Source: DASWZN01 sp963841635 (lineage in GTDB: Bacteria > Acidobacteriota > Terriglobia > Bryobacterales > Bryobacteraceae). From it: DNA of 64,000 nucleotides. The DNA lies in contig CAWJDO010000002.1 of assembly GCA_963841635.1 (NCBI GenBank), forward strand, positions 868,001 through 932,000, written 5' to 3'. Below the pieces are notes generated by a model. The model had not been told where the DNA came from. It was given only the letters and a program-made list of their open reading frames with translations, and made no database searches. Shown one piece after another: positions 17,521 to 24,992 of this stretch (its first letter is position 1; each line of letters starts with the position of its first letter). The position numbers and the translations under genes are program-made.

Positions 17521-18129
17521 TCACGCGCCGACAGGCTCGGCAGCCTCGCCGGCGTAAGTGTTCTTCCTGGTCAGTATTCTCGACTGGAACTGTTCCTCGG
17601 TCGAATCCAACAGCGTCACGCGGACCGTATAGGTCACCGACAGGCGGTAAGGAGTCTCGAGCGCCTGCCACACCCACGACACTTCCTGCAGCGGAACCGT
17701 GTTGAAGATCACGCGCACCACCTCACCGGAAGTCGCCAGGCTCCCATCGAGGTCGGTCCCTTCGAGCGTAGGCCGGTCGTAGAGCACCTGTAAGATCTTG
17801 CCCAGCACGATCTGCTGGTCGCGCGGCGCCTTAAGCAGTGGCGTAATCAGGAAATACAGGTCAAGGGTCAGCGGCGGCTTGCGCACTCGTCCGCCGTTGC
17901 CTTCCACCGCGATCCGGTTCTTCATGTACGGGTCTTCGGTAACGCGATAGAGGTATACCGAAAGCAGGGCCGGATCGGTGCTGTTCTCCTGATGTTCGGC
18001 GGGCGATTCGAGTGAGATGAGACTGGGATCGTTAATCAGTGCATAAAGGTCCGGATCGGCCTTGATCTGCTCCCACAGCACATTGATGATCGACTGTCCG
18101 ACTTCGGCAAGAACCTTGTAGTCACTCAT
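17521..18129 (-). CDS. DUF4255 (Pvc16-like) CIS tube/sheath terminator
   Basis: A 202-residue protein, first gene of the CIS operon. The start MSDYKVLAEVGQSI at 18129 is chosen since family members begin this way; the longer frame to 18246 is not protein-like. Characteristic blocks are ALLSVYLYRVTEDPYMKN, the LTLDLYFLITPLLK strand and QEVSWVWQALETPYRLSVTYTVRV. DUF4255 proteins (Afp16/Pvc16) cap the distal end of tube and sheath and control length. A gene 9 bases downstream and the shared direction support operon structure. The intergenic region upstream carries a repeat array that could be its operator. Confidence 0.92.
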   Translation of the reverse strand: MSDYKVLAEVGQSIINVLWEQIKADPDLYALINDPSLISLESPAEHQENSTDPALLSVYLYRVTEDPYMKNRIAVEGNGGRVRKPPLTLDLYFLITPLLKAPRDQQIVLGKILQVLYDRPTLEGTDLDGSLATSGEVVRVIFNTVPLQEVSWVWQALETPYRLSVTYTVRVTLLDSTEEQFQSRILTRKNTYAGEAAEPVGA

Positions 18130-18240
18130 TGAGTCGATCCGCCCCTGTGCCGCATTGTCCGGCACCCACAATGCCAAAGCGGTTTCCATTCTGAACTCAG
18201 CGCCTTGGCGTAACAGCGGCGGGAGGACGCGGCGTGAGTG

Positions 18241-18330
18241 TGTCACTTAGAGTTACACCTGAATGTTACACTGCGGCTGTATTCTGGCCGGTATGTAACT
18301 GCCCTCGGCAACGTGTAACAGCGGTGTCAC
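18241..18330. promoter_or_regulatory. TGTAAC/GTTACA repeat array upstream of CIS operon
   Basis: In the 340-base divergent gap 18130-18469, the hexamer GTTACA occurs at 18252-18257 and 18265-18270, and its reverse complement TGTAAC at 18294-18299 and 18314-18319. Related TGTCAC copies are at 18241-18246 and 18325-18330. The whole set is arranged as a rough mirror image about position 18285. This looks like a multi-site operator for a dimeric regulator controlling the CIS operon and perhaps the divergent pair. No regulator gene is adjacent. No clear -35/-10 was identified, and the rest of the gap shows nothing else. Confidence 0.5.
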
Positions 18331-18469
18331 AGCGTCACGGGTGGAGTGACCCATCAGGCCCGGAGCGAGGCCCTAAAGACCGCGCCATGGCTGTTCCCCG
18401 CCTACTGATCCAGAAGCGTGCAATGGTACGTGAGTTGCGGTAGGAGTGCCTTAAGGGTGTCAGGAGACT

Positions 18470-18847
18470 ATGCGATGGTACTGGCTCGCGGTCGGCACGC
18501 TGTGCGTTTGGCGAATTACTCATCTACTGAACGCGGAGGATGGGCCAGCCGATCTCCTGGTCCGGATGCGGCGCAAGGTGGGCGCGGGGTTTTGGGGGAG
18601 CCTGCTCGATTGCTTCTACTGCCTGAGCCTGTGGGTCGCGGCGCCATTCGCTCTCGTGATGGGCGAAAACGTCAAGGAGCGCTTTCTGTTGTGGCTGGCC
18701 TTTTCGGCCGGGGCCGTCCTGCTGGAGCGCGCCACCTCCAACGAGCCACCTGCGCCACCCTATTTCGAATCCGGGGGGAATGACGATGTCATGTTGCGGG
18801 AAAGCGAGAAGTCAGATACAACCAGCGATACCGCGCCCGAGGACTAG
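18470..18847 (+). CDS. DUF1360-like membrane protein
   Basis: A 125-residue protein. Residues 1-90 match the DUF1360 pattern: an opening WRITHLLNAEDGP, then a basic stretch, a CFYCLSLWVA membrane segment with paired Cys, and a second hydrophobic stretch (LLWLAFSAGAVLLE). The tail is acidic and probably cytoplasmic. AGGAGACT precedes the ATG. It is divergent from the CIS operon and overlaps the next small gene by about 60 bases, so the two are cotranscribed. A link to the CIS is inferred from location and from such small genes occurring with phage-tail loci. Confidence 0.85.
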   Translation: MRWYWLAVGTLCVWRITHLLNAEDGPADLLVRMRRKVGAGFWGSLLDCFYCLSLWVAAPFALVMGENVKERFLLWLAFSAGAVLLERATSNEPPAPPYFESGGNDDVMLRESEKSDTTSDTAPED

Positions 18848-19049
18848 CGCGGCGCCCGGACCGGCGAACTCGCCACCGATCGCGGGTGGCACGGTTTTCT
18901 TCCGGTACTTCGGCCAGACCGGCGTGACGGTCACCGGTCCCGCTTCTGCGCGGGTCTACCGGTTCCTGGCGAACGGCGCTCCGATCGCTGTCGACGCCAG
19001 GGACGCCGCAGTGCTCGCGCGCGTGCCTAATCTGCGAGCGCTGCGCTAG
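18786..19049 (+). CDS. Small phage/CIS-linked protein starting MSCCGKAR
   Basis: An 87-residue protein. The ATG at 18786 is preferred to 18780 because the G-rich run at 18773-18778 gives usable spacing only for the second. N-terminus MSCCGKARSQ with paired Cys, a Pro/Ala-rich linker, then FFRYFGQTGVTV, SARVYRF and VDARDAAVLARVPNLRAL. The layout (CCG start, a small beta unit with G.TGVTVTGP, a DARD loop) resembles short proteins I recall from Mu-like phage and CIS clusters. It overlaps the DUF1360 gene in another frame. Function unknown. Confidence 0.75.
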   Translation: MSCCGKARSQIQPAIPRPRTSAAPGPANSPPIAGGTVFFRYFGQTGVTVTGPASARVYRFLANGAPIAVDARDAAVLARVPNLRALR

Positions 19050-19574
19050 GGCCGATTGGCAGCACTTGGAGTGGATCGGCAACCCACGGGGCATCCGCGG
19101 GCGTCGTTGCGGGTGTTTCGGCACACGCAACCAACAGCGCCGAGGTCAAAGCCTGCGGACCGGTGGCTTTGACCAGGCGCGAGGCGAGGGATCCACTTCA
19201 GGCTGAGGCGTGTGGCGCCGGCAGGCGAGCCGCGCAGCCAGTGACCAAAATGTCTTGCGTAACCAGAAAACAATGCCATTGACGCCTCAATCGAAATCCA
19301 TTTTCCCAAGCTTACATGCAGGGTATACGGAGGTGATCCGCGGTTGGCCTGGGTTCCGCCTTCCCTCAGCGCCTGCCACCAGTCGCGAGCCTCTCGGCGA
19401 GAGCGCCTCCTGCTGCCGGAGAAGATCGAAAACCGGTTGCTGACCAGCTTCGTAGCCACGTCGTGAACCCAAGGTTAAGATGGGCGACCAGGGCGCGCTG
19501 GCGCTTTGGTTCTTGTCAGAAGGTCAACGACCAGATCAGGCAACTCGGCGTAGGCGCCGCTGCTATACCGTTTC
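19050..19574. other. Gene-free stretch (525 bp)
   Basis: Frames on both strands give only low-complexity or Arg/Ser-rich translations without a ribosome site or family motif. No tRNA, array or clear hairpin was seen. It may contain a decayed gene on the minus strand, but nothing can be supported. Confidence 0.5.
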
Positions 19575-20057
19575 TCAACCGCCCCAAGTCCGCGTCAACT
19601 TCTCCCACGTGGTCCGCAGATCCTCCGGCAACACACGCGTTTCGCCGATTGTCGTCATGAAATTCGCGTCGGCGGGCCAGCGCGGCAGAACGTGCATGTG
19701 GATGTGCCCCGCGATCCCCGCCCCCGCGCACTCGCCGATGTTCATGCCGACGTTGAGCCCCTTCGGCCGATACACCGTCTGCAGGTGACGCTCCGCCAGT
19801 CGCGTCAACTCCATCATCTCCGCCAGCGTCTCCGCGCCCGCCGCCTCGAGCGTCGCCACGTGAGCGTACGGCGCAATCATCAGATGGCCCGTGGTGTAGG
19901 GATACAGATTGAGGATGACGAAATTCAGCCGCGCCCGGTGAACGACAAAATTCTCCTCGTCGTTGCGCTCGCGCGCCTTCTTACAGAAAATGCACTCGTC
20001 CTTGGGCCCGGCCGTGCTGACGTATTGGTAGCGCCAGGGGCTCCAGAGAATATCCAT
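19575..20057 (-). CDS. HIT family nucleotide hydrolase/transferase
   Basis: A 160-residue cytoplasmic protein. It opens MDILWSPWRYQYVS with the ECIFCK zinc-ligand-like Cys pair, has LNLYPYTTGHLMIAPYAHV in the middle and the histidine triad HIHMHVLPRW near residues 117-126, the catalytic centre of AP4A hydrolase/phosphorylase-like HIT proteins. It probably cleaves dinucleoside polyphosphates or adenylylated substrates. It follows the HU gene by 12 bases in the same direction, so it is likely part of an S1-HU-HIT transcription unit. The substrate cannot be read from sequence. Confidence 0.93.
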   Translation of the reverse strand: MDILWSPWRYQYVSTAGPKDECIFCKKARERNDEENFVVHRARLNFVILNLYPYTTGHLMIAPYAHVATLEAAGAETLAEMMELTRLAERHLQTVYRPKGLNVGMNIGECAGAGIAGHIHMHVLPRWPADANFMTTIGETRVLPEDLRTTWEKLTRTWGG

Positions 20058-20069
20058 CGGGAATGCCGG

Positions 20070-20411
20070 CTACATGGCCGGCGAAGGCTCGCTCGAAGGC
20101 GCTGCCGGAGGCGGGTCACCGGCCGCCGCGGCCGCCGCGCCGTTCACCAGGTCCTTCAGTTCCTTGCTCGGCTTGAAGAACGGGATGCGCTTGGCCGGAA
20201 CTTCGACCCGCGTTCCGGTCTTCGGATTGCGCCCGATGCGCGGCTGCCGCTGCCTGGTCCGGAAGCTGCCGAACCCGCGGATCTCGATCTTCTCGCCGGT
20301 GCGCAGGGCGCGCACGATGCTGTCAAAGATAGACTCGACGATGACCTCCGAGTCCTTGCGGCTCATCTCCACCACTCTGGCTACTTCATCGATCAACTCG
20401 GCTTTCGTCAT
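20070..20411 (-). CDS. HU/IHF family DNA-binding protein
   Basis: A 113-residue histone-like protein. MTKAELIDEVARVVEMSRKD is the dimerisation helix pair. IEIRGFGSFRTRQRQPRIGRNPKTG is the DNA-binding arm with the conserved RNPKTG turn, followed by VPAKRIPFFKPSKELKDLVN. This is the IHF-type RNPKTG arm used to bend DNA. After the core at about residue 92 it has an unusual Ala/Pro-rich tail of some 20 residues. AAGGAG lies upstream of the ATG. It sits directly downstream of rpsA, the same order as rpsA-ihfB in many bacteria. Confidence 0.94.
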   Translation of the reverse strand: MTKAELIDEVARVVEMSRKDSEVIVESIFDSIVRALRTGEKIEIRGFGSFRTRQRQPRIGRNPKTGTRVEVPAKRIPFFKPSKELKDLVNGAAAAAAGDPPPAAPSSEPSPAM

Positions 20412-20474
20412 AGAACTCGTTCTCCTTGTGCCTTGAAGTACGGCCAGGAAGCCGCCGGGGGGCCTGCGCCTATT

Positions 20475-22238
20475 TTAGCGGGCCTCACCCGTTCCCTTCA
20501 GGTTCATGACTTCTTCAATGGTAAGCGTTGCGGCGGTGGCGCGGCGCTGGTACTCTTCCAGACGCGTGCGCTCCTCGTCCTCGCCGAGCGCCCGGATGCT
20601 GAGGCCGATCTTCTTCTCCGCCTCGCTCATCTTGATGATCTTGAAATCGTACTCGTGTCCCATCTCGAGCGGCGGCTCTTCTTTCTTGTGCTCCTGTGCC
20701 CCCGGGATCTCCGAGTTGTGGCACAGCCCTTCCACGCCCTCCGCCAGCTCGATGAACACTCCGAAATTCGCCGCGCGGCACGCTTTGCCTTTCACCACGT
20801 CGCCCACTTGATGGGCGCGCAGGAACACTTCCCAGGCGTCCGGCTGGAGCTGCTTGATGCCCAGCGACATCCGGCGCTGCGACGCGTTGATGTGCAGCAC
20901 CACCGCCTGCACGAGCTGCCCCTTCTTCAATACCTCGGAGGGATGCTTGATGCGCTTGGTCCAGGACACATCGGAGACGTGCACCAGGCCGTCGATACCT
21001 TCCTCCACCTCGATGAAGGCGCCGAAGTCGGTGAGCTTGCGCACCCGCCCTTCCACCACCGAACCGACGCTGTAGCGCTGCTCCACCGTGGTCCACGGAT
21101 CCGGTTCGAGTTGCTTGATGCCGAGCGAAATGCGGCGGTCTTTGGGCTGGACGGCCAGCACCACGGCCTCCACCTGGTCGCCGGGCTTGACCACCTTCGA
21201 GGGGTGCTTCATGCGCCGCGACCACGTCATCTCGGAGATGTGGATCAGCGCTTCGACCCCCGGCTCTAACTCAATAAACGCCCCGTAGTCGGTCACGCTC
21301 ACCACGCGGCCCACCACCTTCGAGTTCGGCGGGAAGCGCTCGGCCACCGTCTCCCAGGGATCGGGCAGCAGTTCCTTCAATCCCAGCGAGACGCGCTCTT
21401 TCTCCTTGTCGAACTTCAAAATCTTGACCGTGATCTCGTCGCCTACGTTCAGGATTTCGGCCGGATGATTCACGCGCCCGTACGACATGTCGCTCACGTG
21501 CAGGAGCCCGTCGATTCCGCCCAGGTCGATGAATGCGCCGTAGTCGGTCAGGTTCTTCACCACGCCCGTGACTACCGAACCTTCTTCGAGCCCCTCGAGC
21601 GTGGACCGTTTGCGCGCGTTGTGCTCTTCCTCGATCGCCAGTTTCCGCGACACCACCACGTTGCCGCGGCGGCGGTTCATCTTCACCAGCTTCACCGCGA
21701 TGTCCTGGTCCATGTAGGCATCGAGGTTGTGTATGGGCCGCACATCGACCTGCGAGCTGGGCATGAACGCCTTGACGCCCACGTCCACCGAGAGCCCGCC
21801 CTTCACGCGCCCCAGCACGCGGCCCGATACCAGCAGGCCCTCGCGATAGGCCTTCTCCAGGTTCTCCCACGCCCGCAGGCGGCTGGCCTTGTCGTGCGAG
21901 AGGAGGATGTACCCTTCGACTTCCGGACCGTGCCGGTCGATCATCACGTCGATGGTGTCGCCGGGCTGAACCGCGACGTGTCCGTCGGGCGCGGCGAATT
22001 GTTCGATCGGCACCAGGCCTTCGGACTTGTATCCGAAATCGACGATCACTTCCTGATCGGTGACCTTGAGTACCCGGCCTTCGAGAACCTCACCTTCCGA
22101 GGGCGGCGCAAAATGACTGTAGTCCTCCATGAGGTGTTCGTAGTCTTCCTCGGGAAGGGAAGGCTGCGGTCTCACCAGCGGGTCTCCGGGAAGGGAAGGC
22201 ACCGGTCTCACGTGAGGGTCATCTGGCCTGCTGCCCAT
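20475..22238 (-). CDS. rpsA: 30S ribosomal protein S1
   Basis: A 587-residue protein with six S1 OB-fold domains from about residue 46 to 545, for example GSVVTGVVKNLTDYGAFIDLGG and VEGRVRKLTDFGAFIEVEEG. It binds mRNA on the small ribosomal subunit and aids initiation. The start at 22238 (MGSRPDDPH) has GGAG eight bases upstream; the longer frame to 22319 is not supported. The short N-terminal extension holds a small tandem duplication (VRPVPSLPGDP then VRPQPSLPEE), which is also seen as a repeated unit in the DNA. The length is similar to the six-domain proteobacterial type. HU and HIT genes follow on the same strand. Confidence 0.95.
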   Translation of the reverse strand: MGSRPDDPHVRPVPSLPGDPLVRPQPSLPEEDYEHLMEDYSHFAPPSEGEVLEGRVLKVTDQEVIVDFGYKSEGLVPIEQFAAPDGHVAVQPGDTIDVMIDRHGPEVEGYILLSHDKASRLRAWENLEKAYREGLLVSGRVLGRVKGGLSVDVGVKAFMPSSQVDVRPIHNLDAYMDQDIAVKLVKMNRRRGNVVVSRKLAIEEEHNARKRSTLEGLEEGSVVTGVVKNLTDYGAFIDLGGIDGLLHVSDMSYGRVNHPAEILNVGDEITVKILKFDKEKERVSLGLKELLPDPWETVAERFPPNSKVVGRVVSVTDYGAFIELEPGVEALIHISEMTWSRRMKHPSKVVKPGDQVEAVVLAVQPKDRRISLGIKQLEPDPWTTVEQRYSVGSVVEGRVRKLTDFGAFIEVEEGIDGLVHVSDVSWTKRIKHPSEVLKKGQLVQAVVLHINASQRRMSLGIKQLQPDAWEVFLRAHQVGDVVKGKACRAANFGVFIELAEGVEGLCHNSEIPGAQEHKKEEPPLEMGHEYDFKIIKMSEAEKKIGLSIRALGEDEERTRLEEYQRRATAATLTIEEVMNLKGTGEAR

Positions 22239-22550
22239 AGCCAAGTCTCCAGGTTCGACCTGCGGGTCGAGTGCACGGGCGAGCGGGCACACACGAAGCG
22301 GGACCGCGGCCTGGTCCAACCGCGAGCCTCAGCGGCGCGGACCCGAGAATGAAATCCGTTTGTACCTCTTCTCCCGTGACCCTTAACCGACAAATCGTTG
22401 ATAGATCAGTACTTTAGAAATCTTATCCGAGCGACCCGCGGTTGTCAACCAGTGCCTTCGGGCGCCTTCCGGGGGGCCCGAACAATTTCTCTCAGATTTG
22501 TTCTGGAATTCGGCCTTATCCTGCCGATAAGACCATCGAGCCGGGACCTT
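22239..22550. other. Divergent gap between rpsA and a small flagellar-like gene
   Basis: A 312-base gap with the rpsA leader on one side and a FliA-like -10 element on the other. No additional gene was found. An open frame beginning at 22398 simply runs into the downstream small gene and is unlikely to be its real start. Confidence 0.5.
22523..22530 (+). promoter_or_regulatory. FliA (sigma-28)-like -10 element
   Basis: GCCGATAA matches the FliA -10 consensus in all eight positions and ends 20 bases before the ATG of the flagellar-like small gene. The -35 region is poor (at best about four of eight matches), so this is a weak candidate on its own. Confidence 0.35.
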
Positions 22551-22775
22551 ATGAACATTCTGCCCGCCGCGCTTCAAGGAATGAGCCAGGCCGAGGCCCG
22601 CCTGGACCGGTCCGCGACCCGCATCGCCTCGTCTGAGGCGCCGGCCGGCGATACGGTCGATCTCAGCGCCGAAACGGTCAACCTCCTCCAGGCCCGCACC
22701 GACTTTGAGGCCAGCACACGCCTGGTCCAGGTCGCCAGCGACCTGACCAAGCCTCTGCTCGACCTGCTGGCCTAA
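22551..22775 (+). CDS. Small protein with flagellar rod/hook-like C-terminus
   Basis: A 74-residue protein, MNILPAALQGMSQAEARLD. The C-terminal half, VDLSAETVNLLQARTDFEASTRL, resembles the C-terminal helix of flagellar rod and hook proteins, where a motif with an E-V-N-L pattern and F-E-A forms the D0 coiled coil. It lacks the N-terminal rod motif, so it is not an ordinary FlgB/FlgC. No flagellar genes are adjacent. The ATG at 22551 is preferred over the longer frame because the similarity starts there and a FliA-like -10 lies upstream. A free-standing flagellar-type helix protein; function unknown. Confidence 0.65.
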   Translation: MNILPAALQGMSQAEARLDRSATRIASSEAPAGDTVDLSAETVNLLQARTDFEASTRLVQVASDLTKPLLDLLA

Positions 22776-22790
22776 CTTGTTGATTTAATT

Positions 22791-22833
22791 GTGGGGCAGG
22801 CGTCCACGCCTGCAGCGGGTCTCCAGACCCGCC
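22791..22833 (+). repeat. Double-hairpin intergenic repeat, copy 1
   Basis: A 43-base element: GTGGGGCAGG, a variable 8 bases closing hairpin 1, then CCTGCAGCGGGTCT and AGACCCGCC forming hairpin 2. It lies between a small gene and tRNA-Gly. It is the same design as 28196-28238 (reverse strand). Confidence 0.8.
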
Positions 22834-22941
22834 CAGCCTGGGCTGAGCCCACGTCACCCCACGGTCGGGCATTGCCCCCGCCTCCACTTTCCCTTTAGAA
22901 TGGTACGGGGTGAAAGTGTGGCCCTGTGGTTCGGCTCCCGG

Positions 22942-23016
22942 GCGGGAGTAACTCAATGGTAGAGTCACAGCCCTCCAAGCTGTTGGTTGCGGGTTCGATT
23001 CCCGTCTCCCGCTCCA
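22942..23016 (+). tRNA. tRNA-Gly(TCC)
   Basis: A cloverleaf folds from the GCGGGAG acceptor strand to CTCCCGC, discriminator T and an encoded CCA at 23014-23016. The anticodon stem ACAGC/GCTGT frames the loop CCTCCAA, giving anticodon TCC, which reads GGA/GGG. The T-arm GCGGG-TTCGATT-CCCGT is normal. Confidence 0.96.
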
Positions 23017-23050
23017 TTCCGATCCCGAATCTCCCGCGCGTGCAATTCGA

Positions 23051-23126
23051 GCTGGCGTAGCTCAGTTGGTAGAGCATCTGATTTGTAATCAGAGGGTCGT
23101 GGGTTCAATTCCCTCCGCCAGCTCCA
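23051..23126 (+). tRNA. tRNA-Thr(TGT)
   Basis: Acceptor GCTGGCG pairs with CGCCAGC, followed by discriminator T and an encoded CCA. The anticodon stem TCTGA/TCAGA frames loop TTTGTAA, giving anticodon TGT, which reads ACA. The D-arm AGCTCAGTTGGTAGAGC and T-arm are canonical. Lies 34 bases after tRNA-Gly and probably shares its transcript. The usual tufB neighbour is absent. Confidence 0.97.
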
Positions 23127-23193
23127 GAAACCTCGAGCATCGATTCCGGTTCTGCCGGCGGGGCGTCGCGCGCCGCCCCATCCCGCGCCCCCT

Positions 23194-23730
23194 CTACTCC
23201 TTCAGCTTGTCCAGAAAGTGGTATAGCGAAATCCCCACCGCCGCATTCAGCAGCCCCAGGATCGCCGTGTGCTGCAGATCGAACAGCACGCGCTGGCCCA
23301 GAAACGCCCGCGCCAGGGCCCAGTAGAACGACTGGTGGAAGATGAACAGCGTGAAGGCCAGCACGAACCGGATCAGCACGTGCTCCACGTCGATCCGCAT
23401 GCCCACCGACGCCGCGAAGTAGCCCACCAGCGTCAAATCCAGTCCGAACACCCCGATCGGCTGCGGCGACAACGAGTCCTGCACCAGCCCGATCCCCGCG
23501 CCGATGAAGATCCCCGCGATCTGGCTCCGGCGCATGAGGGCGAAGTACACCGTGACCAGCAGCGGCAGTTCCAGATATCGCAGCGACTCGTAATACCTCG
23601 GAACGTACACCTGGAAAAGGATCGCCAGCAGCGGCACCGCGATCAGTCCCCACCGCCGGAACCGCGCCACGCCCCGCTCGCGCGCGCTGCCGATGAGTAT
23701 CTGGTCGCTCAGGTCGCGGTCGCGGCTCAT
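23194..23730 (-). CDS. mreD: Rod shape-determining protein MreD
   Basis: A 178-residue inner-membrane protein with about five hydrophobic helices, for example WGLIAVPLLAILFQVYVP and GLDLTLVGYFAASVGM. The QIAGIFIGAGIGLVQDSL segment is typical of MreD. It works with MreB and MreC in the elongasome that orients lateral wall synthesis. Its ATG overlaps the mreC stop as ATGA (23730-23727), and mreB lies upstream of that, giving the standard mreBCD order. No RodA or PBP2 gene follows; the next features are tRNAs on the other strand. Confidence 0.9.
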   Translation of the reverse strand: MSRDRDLSDQILIGSARERGVARFRRWGLIAVPLLAILFQVYVPRYYESLRYLELPLLVTVYFALMRRSQIAGIFIGAGIGLVQDSLSPQPIGVFGLDLTLVGYFAASVGMRIDVEHVLIRFVLAFTLFIFHQSFYWALARAFLGQRVLFDLQHTAILGLLNAAVGISLYHFLDKLKE

Positions 23731-24974
23731 TGCGCGGGAACTCCTGCCGGAGCCGGTTTGCTCGCCGCCGCCGAAGGCCTCACCGCCGGTGCCGCCGGAG
23801 GACGTGCCGCTGGCGTCGTCGCGGCCGGCAGTCTCGGCGACGCCGGCGTGGGGCTGGCGGTGGCCGCGGACTTACCCGTCCCCTCTCCAGATCCCGTCGA
23901 TGGTGGCGCGCTGCCAGCCGCTCTGGCCTTCGCCGCCGCCGCGTCCGGGTCCAGATTGAAATCCGGCGGCTTCGATCCCGGCAGGCCCTGACCGAACGTG
24001 TGATTCTCCGCCGCGCCGATTCTCTGATACCGCTGGCGCATCCGGTCCGCCTCGGTGTTCATGGCTGGCGCGCCCGGCTCGGTTGGCGCGCTCTCATCGG
24101 GCGCCGGCGCCTGCAGATGCACCGCCGAGGCAGGAGCCTGGCCCTCCGGAATCGGCTGGTGCACGCCTTCGAGGATGACCAGAACTTCTTCGAGGCCCCC
24201 TTGCAGCCCGCTTGGCGCCACATACACCAACTGGTCCTGCTGGCCCGGCTGGGCGCTCGCCACCGTGCCAACCGGAAGGCCCTTCGGAAACACCCCGTCA
24301 TCACCGGTGGTGTAAAACCACTCGCCCGCCTCCACCTTCTCCTCGTTCTGTATGTACTCCACCATGCACTTCGACGTCTGCCCGAGTCCCACCAGCGTAC
24401 CGCGCACGCGGTGCTTCTGCGAGATCACCCCGGCGGCGAATGTCGGGTCGGTCAGCAGCAGAACCTGCGACGCGGTGGGGTAGGCCGCGATGACCTTCCC
24501 CACGATCCCGTCCGGCGTGATCACCGCCATGCCGCGCATCACTCCGCCCAGCGACCCTCGATCGATGAACACCACGCGCGAGCTTGCCGAGGTGCTCAGT
24601 CCGATCACCCTCGATGGCAGGGTCTTCGACGGGTCCCTGGCCTGGAACGCGCCCAGCGCCACGGCGCGGTCCGCGCTCCGCAACTCGGACTTCAGATACT
24701 GGTTCTCCAGCTTCAGCCTGCCCACTTCTTTGCCGAGTTGCTTGTTCTCGTCCGCCAGGTTGTGCAGGTTCACGTACCGGCCCAACGAATCGACCGTGCC
24801 GCCCCGAACCGTGTCAATCAACTTGGCGATCGGGGTGACGGCCGTTACCGCCCACACGCGGATGAGGCGGATGTCCTGGTTGCTCTTGACCTGGTAGCCC
24901 AGCAGAATGAGCTGCGCAAAGATCACCAGAGCAAGCACGGTAACGTTGCGGTACCGGCTCAGGAGGTCCATCAA
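23727..24974 (-). CDS. mreC: Rod shape-determining protein MreC
   Basis: A 415-residue protein: a single N-terminal membrane anchor (VTVLALVIFAQLILLGYQV), a coiled coil around residues 65-105 (LADENKQLGKEVGRLKLENQ) and the periplasmic beta core with VFIDRGSLGGVMRGMAVITPDG and LTDPTFAAGVISQ. After about residue 275 a long Ala/Pro/Thr-rich, probably disordered tail of some 140 residues follows, which makes it longer than the usual 270-370 residues. It links MreB to periplasmic wall enzymes. It starts 18 bases after mreB. Confidence 0.93.
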   Translation of the reverse strand: MMDLLSRYRNVTVLALVIFAQLILLGYQVKSNQDIRLIRVWAVTAVTPIAKLIDTVRGGTVDSLGRYVNLHNLADENKQLGKEVGRLKLENQYLKSELRSADRAVALGAFQARDPSKTLPSRVIGLSTSASSRVVFIDRGSLGGVMRGMAVITPDGIVGKVIAAYPTASQVLLLTDPTFAAGVISQKHRVRGTLVGLGQTSKCMVEYIQNEEKVEAGEWFYTTGDDGVFPKGLPVGTVASAQPGQQDQLVYVAPSGLQGGLEEVLVILEGVHQPIPEGQAPASAVHLQAPAPDESAPTEPGAPAMNTEADRMRQRYQRIGAAENHTFGQGLPGSKPPDFNLDPDAAAAKARAAGSAPPSTGSGEGTGKSAATASPTPASPRLPAATTPAARPPAAPAVRPSAAASKPAPAGVPAQ

Positions 24975-24992
24975 TATCCAGCTTACTCCCGC

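Noticed and set aside
1..18129. Prophage
   Set aside because: Tail-like genes only; no capsid, portal, terminase, integrase or lysis gene in the window. The eCIS gene order and DUF4255 favour a CIS. Sequence outside the window could still change this.
18241..18330. CRISPR array
   Set aside because: The repeated unit is a 6-base hexamer in both orientations with uneven spacing, not a long direct repeat with regular spacers; no cas gene.
19692..21269. 525-residue plus-strand frame across HIT, HU and S1 genes
   Set aside because: It crosses three well-identified minus-strand genes; Arg/His/Leu-rich, with no motif.
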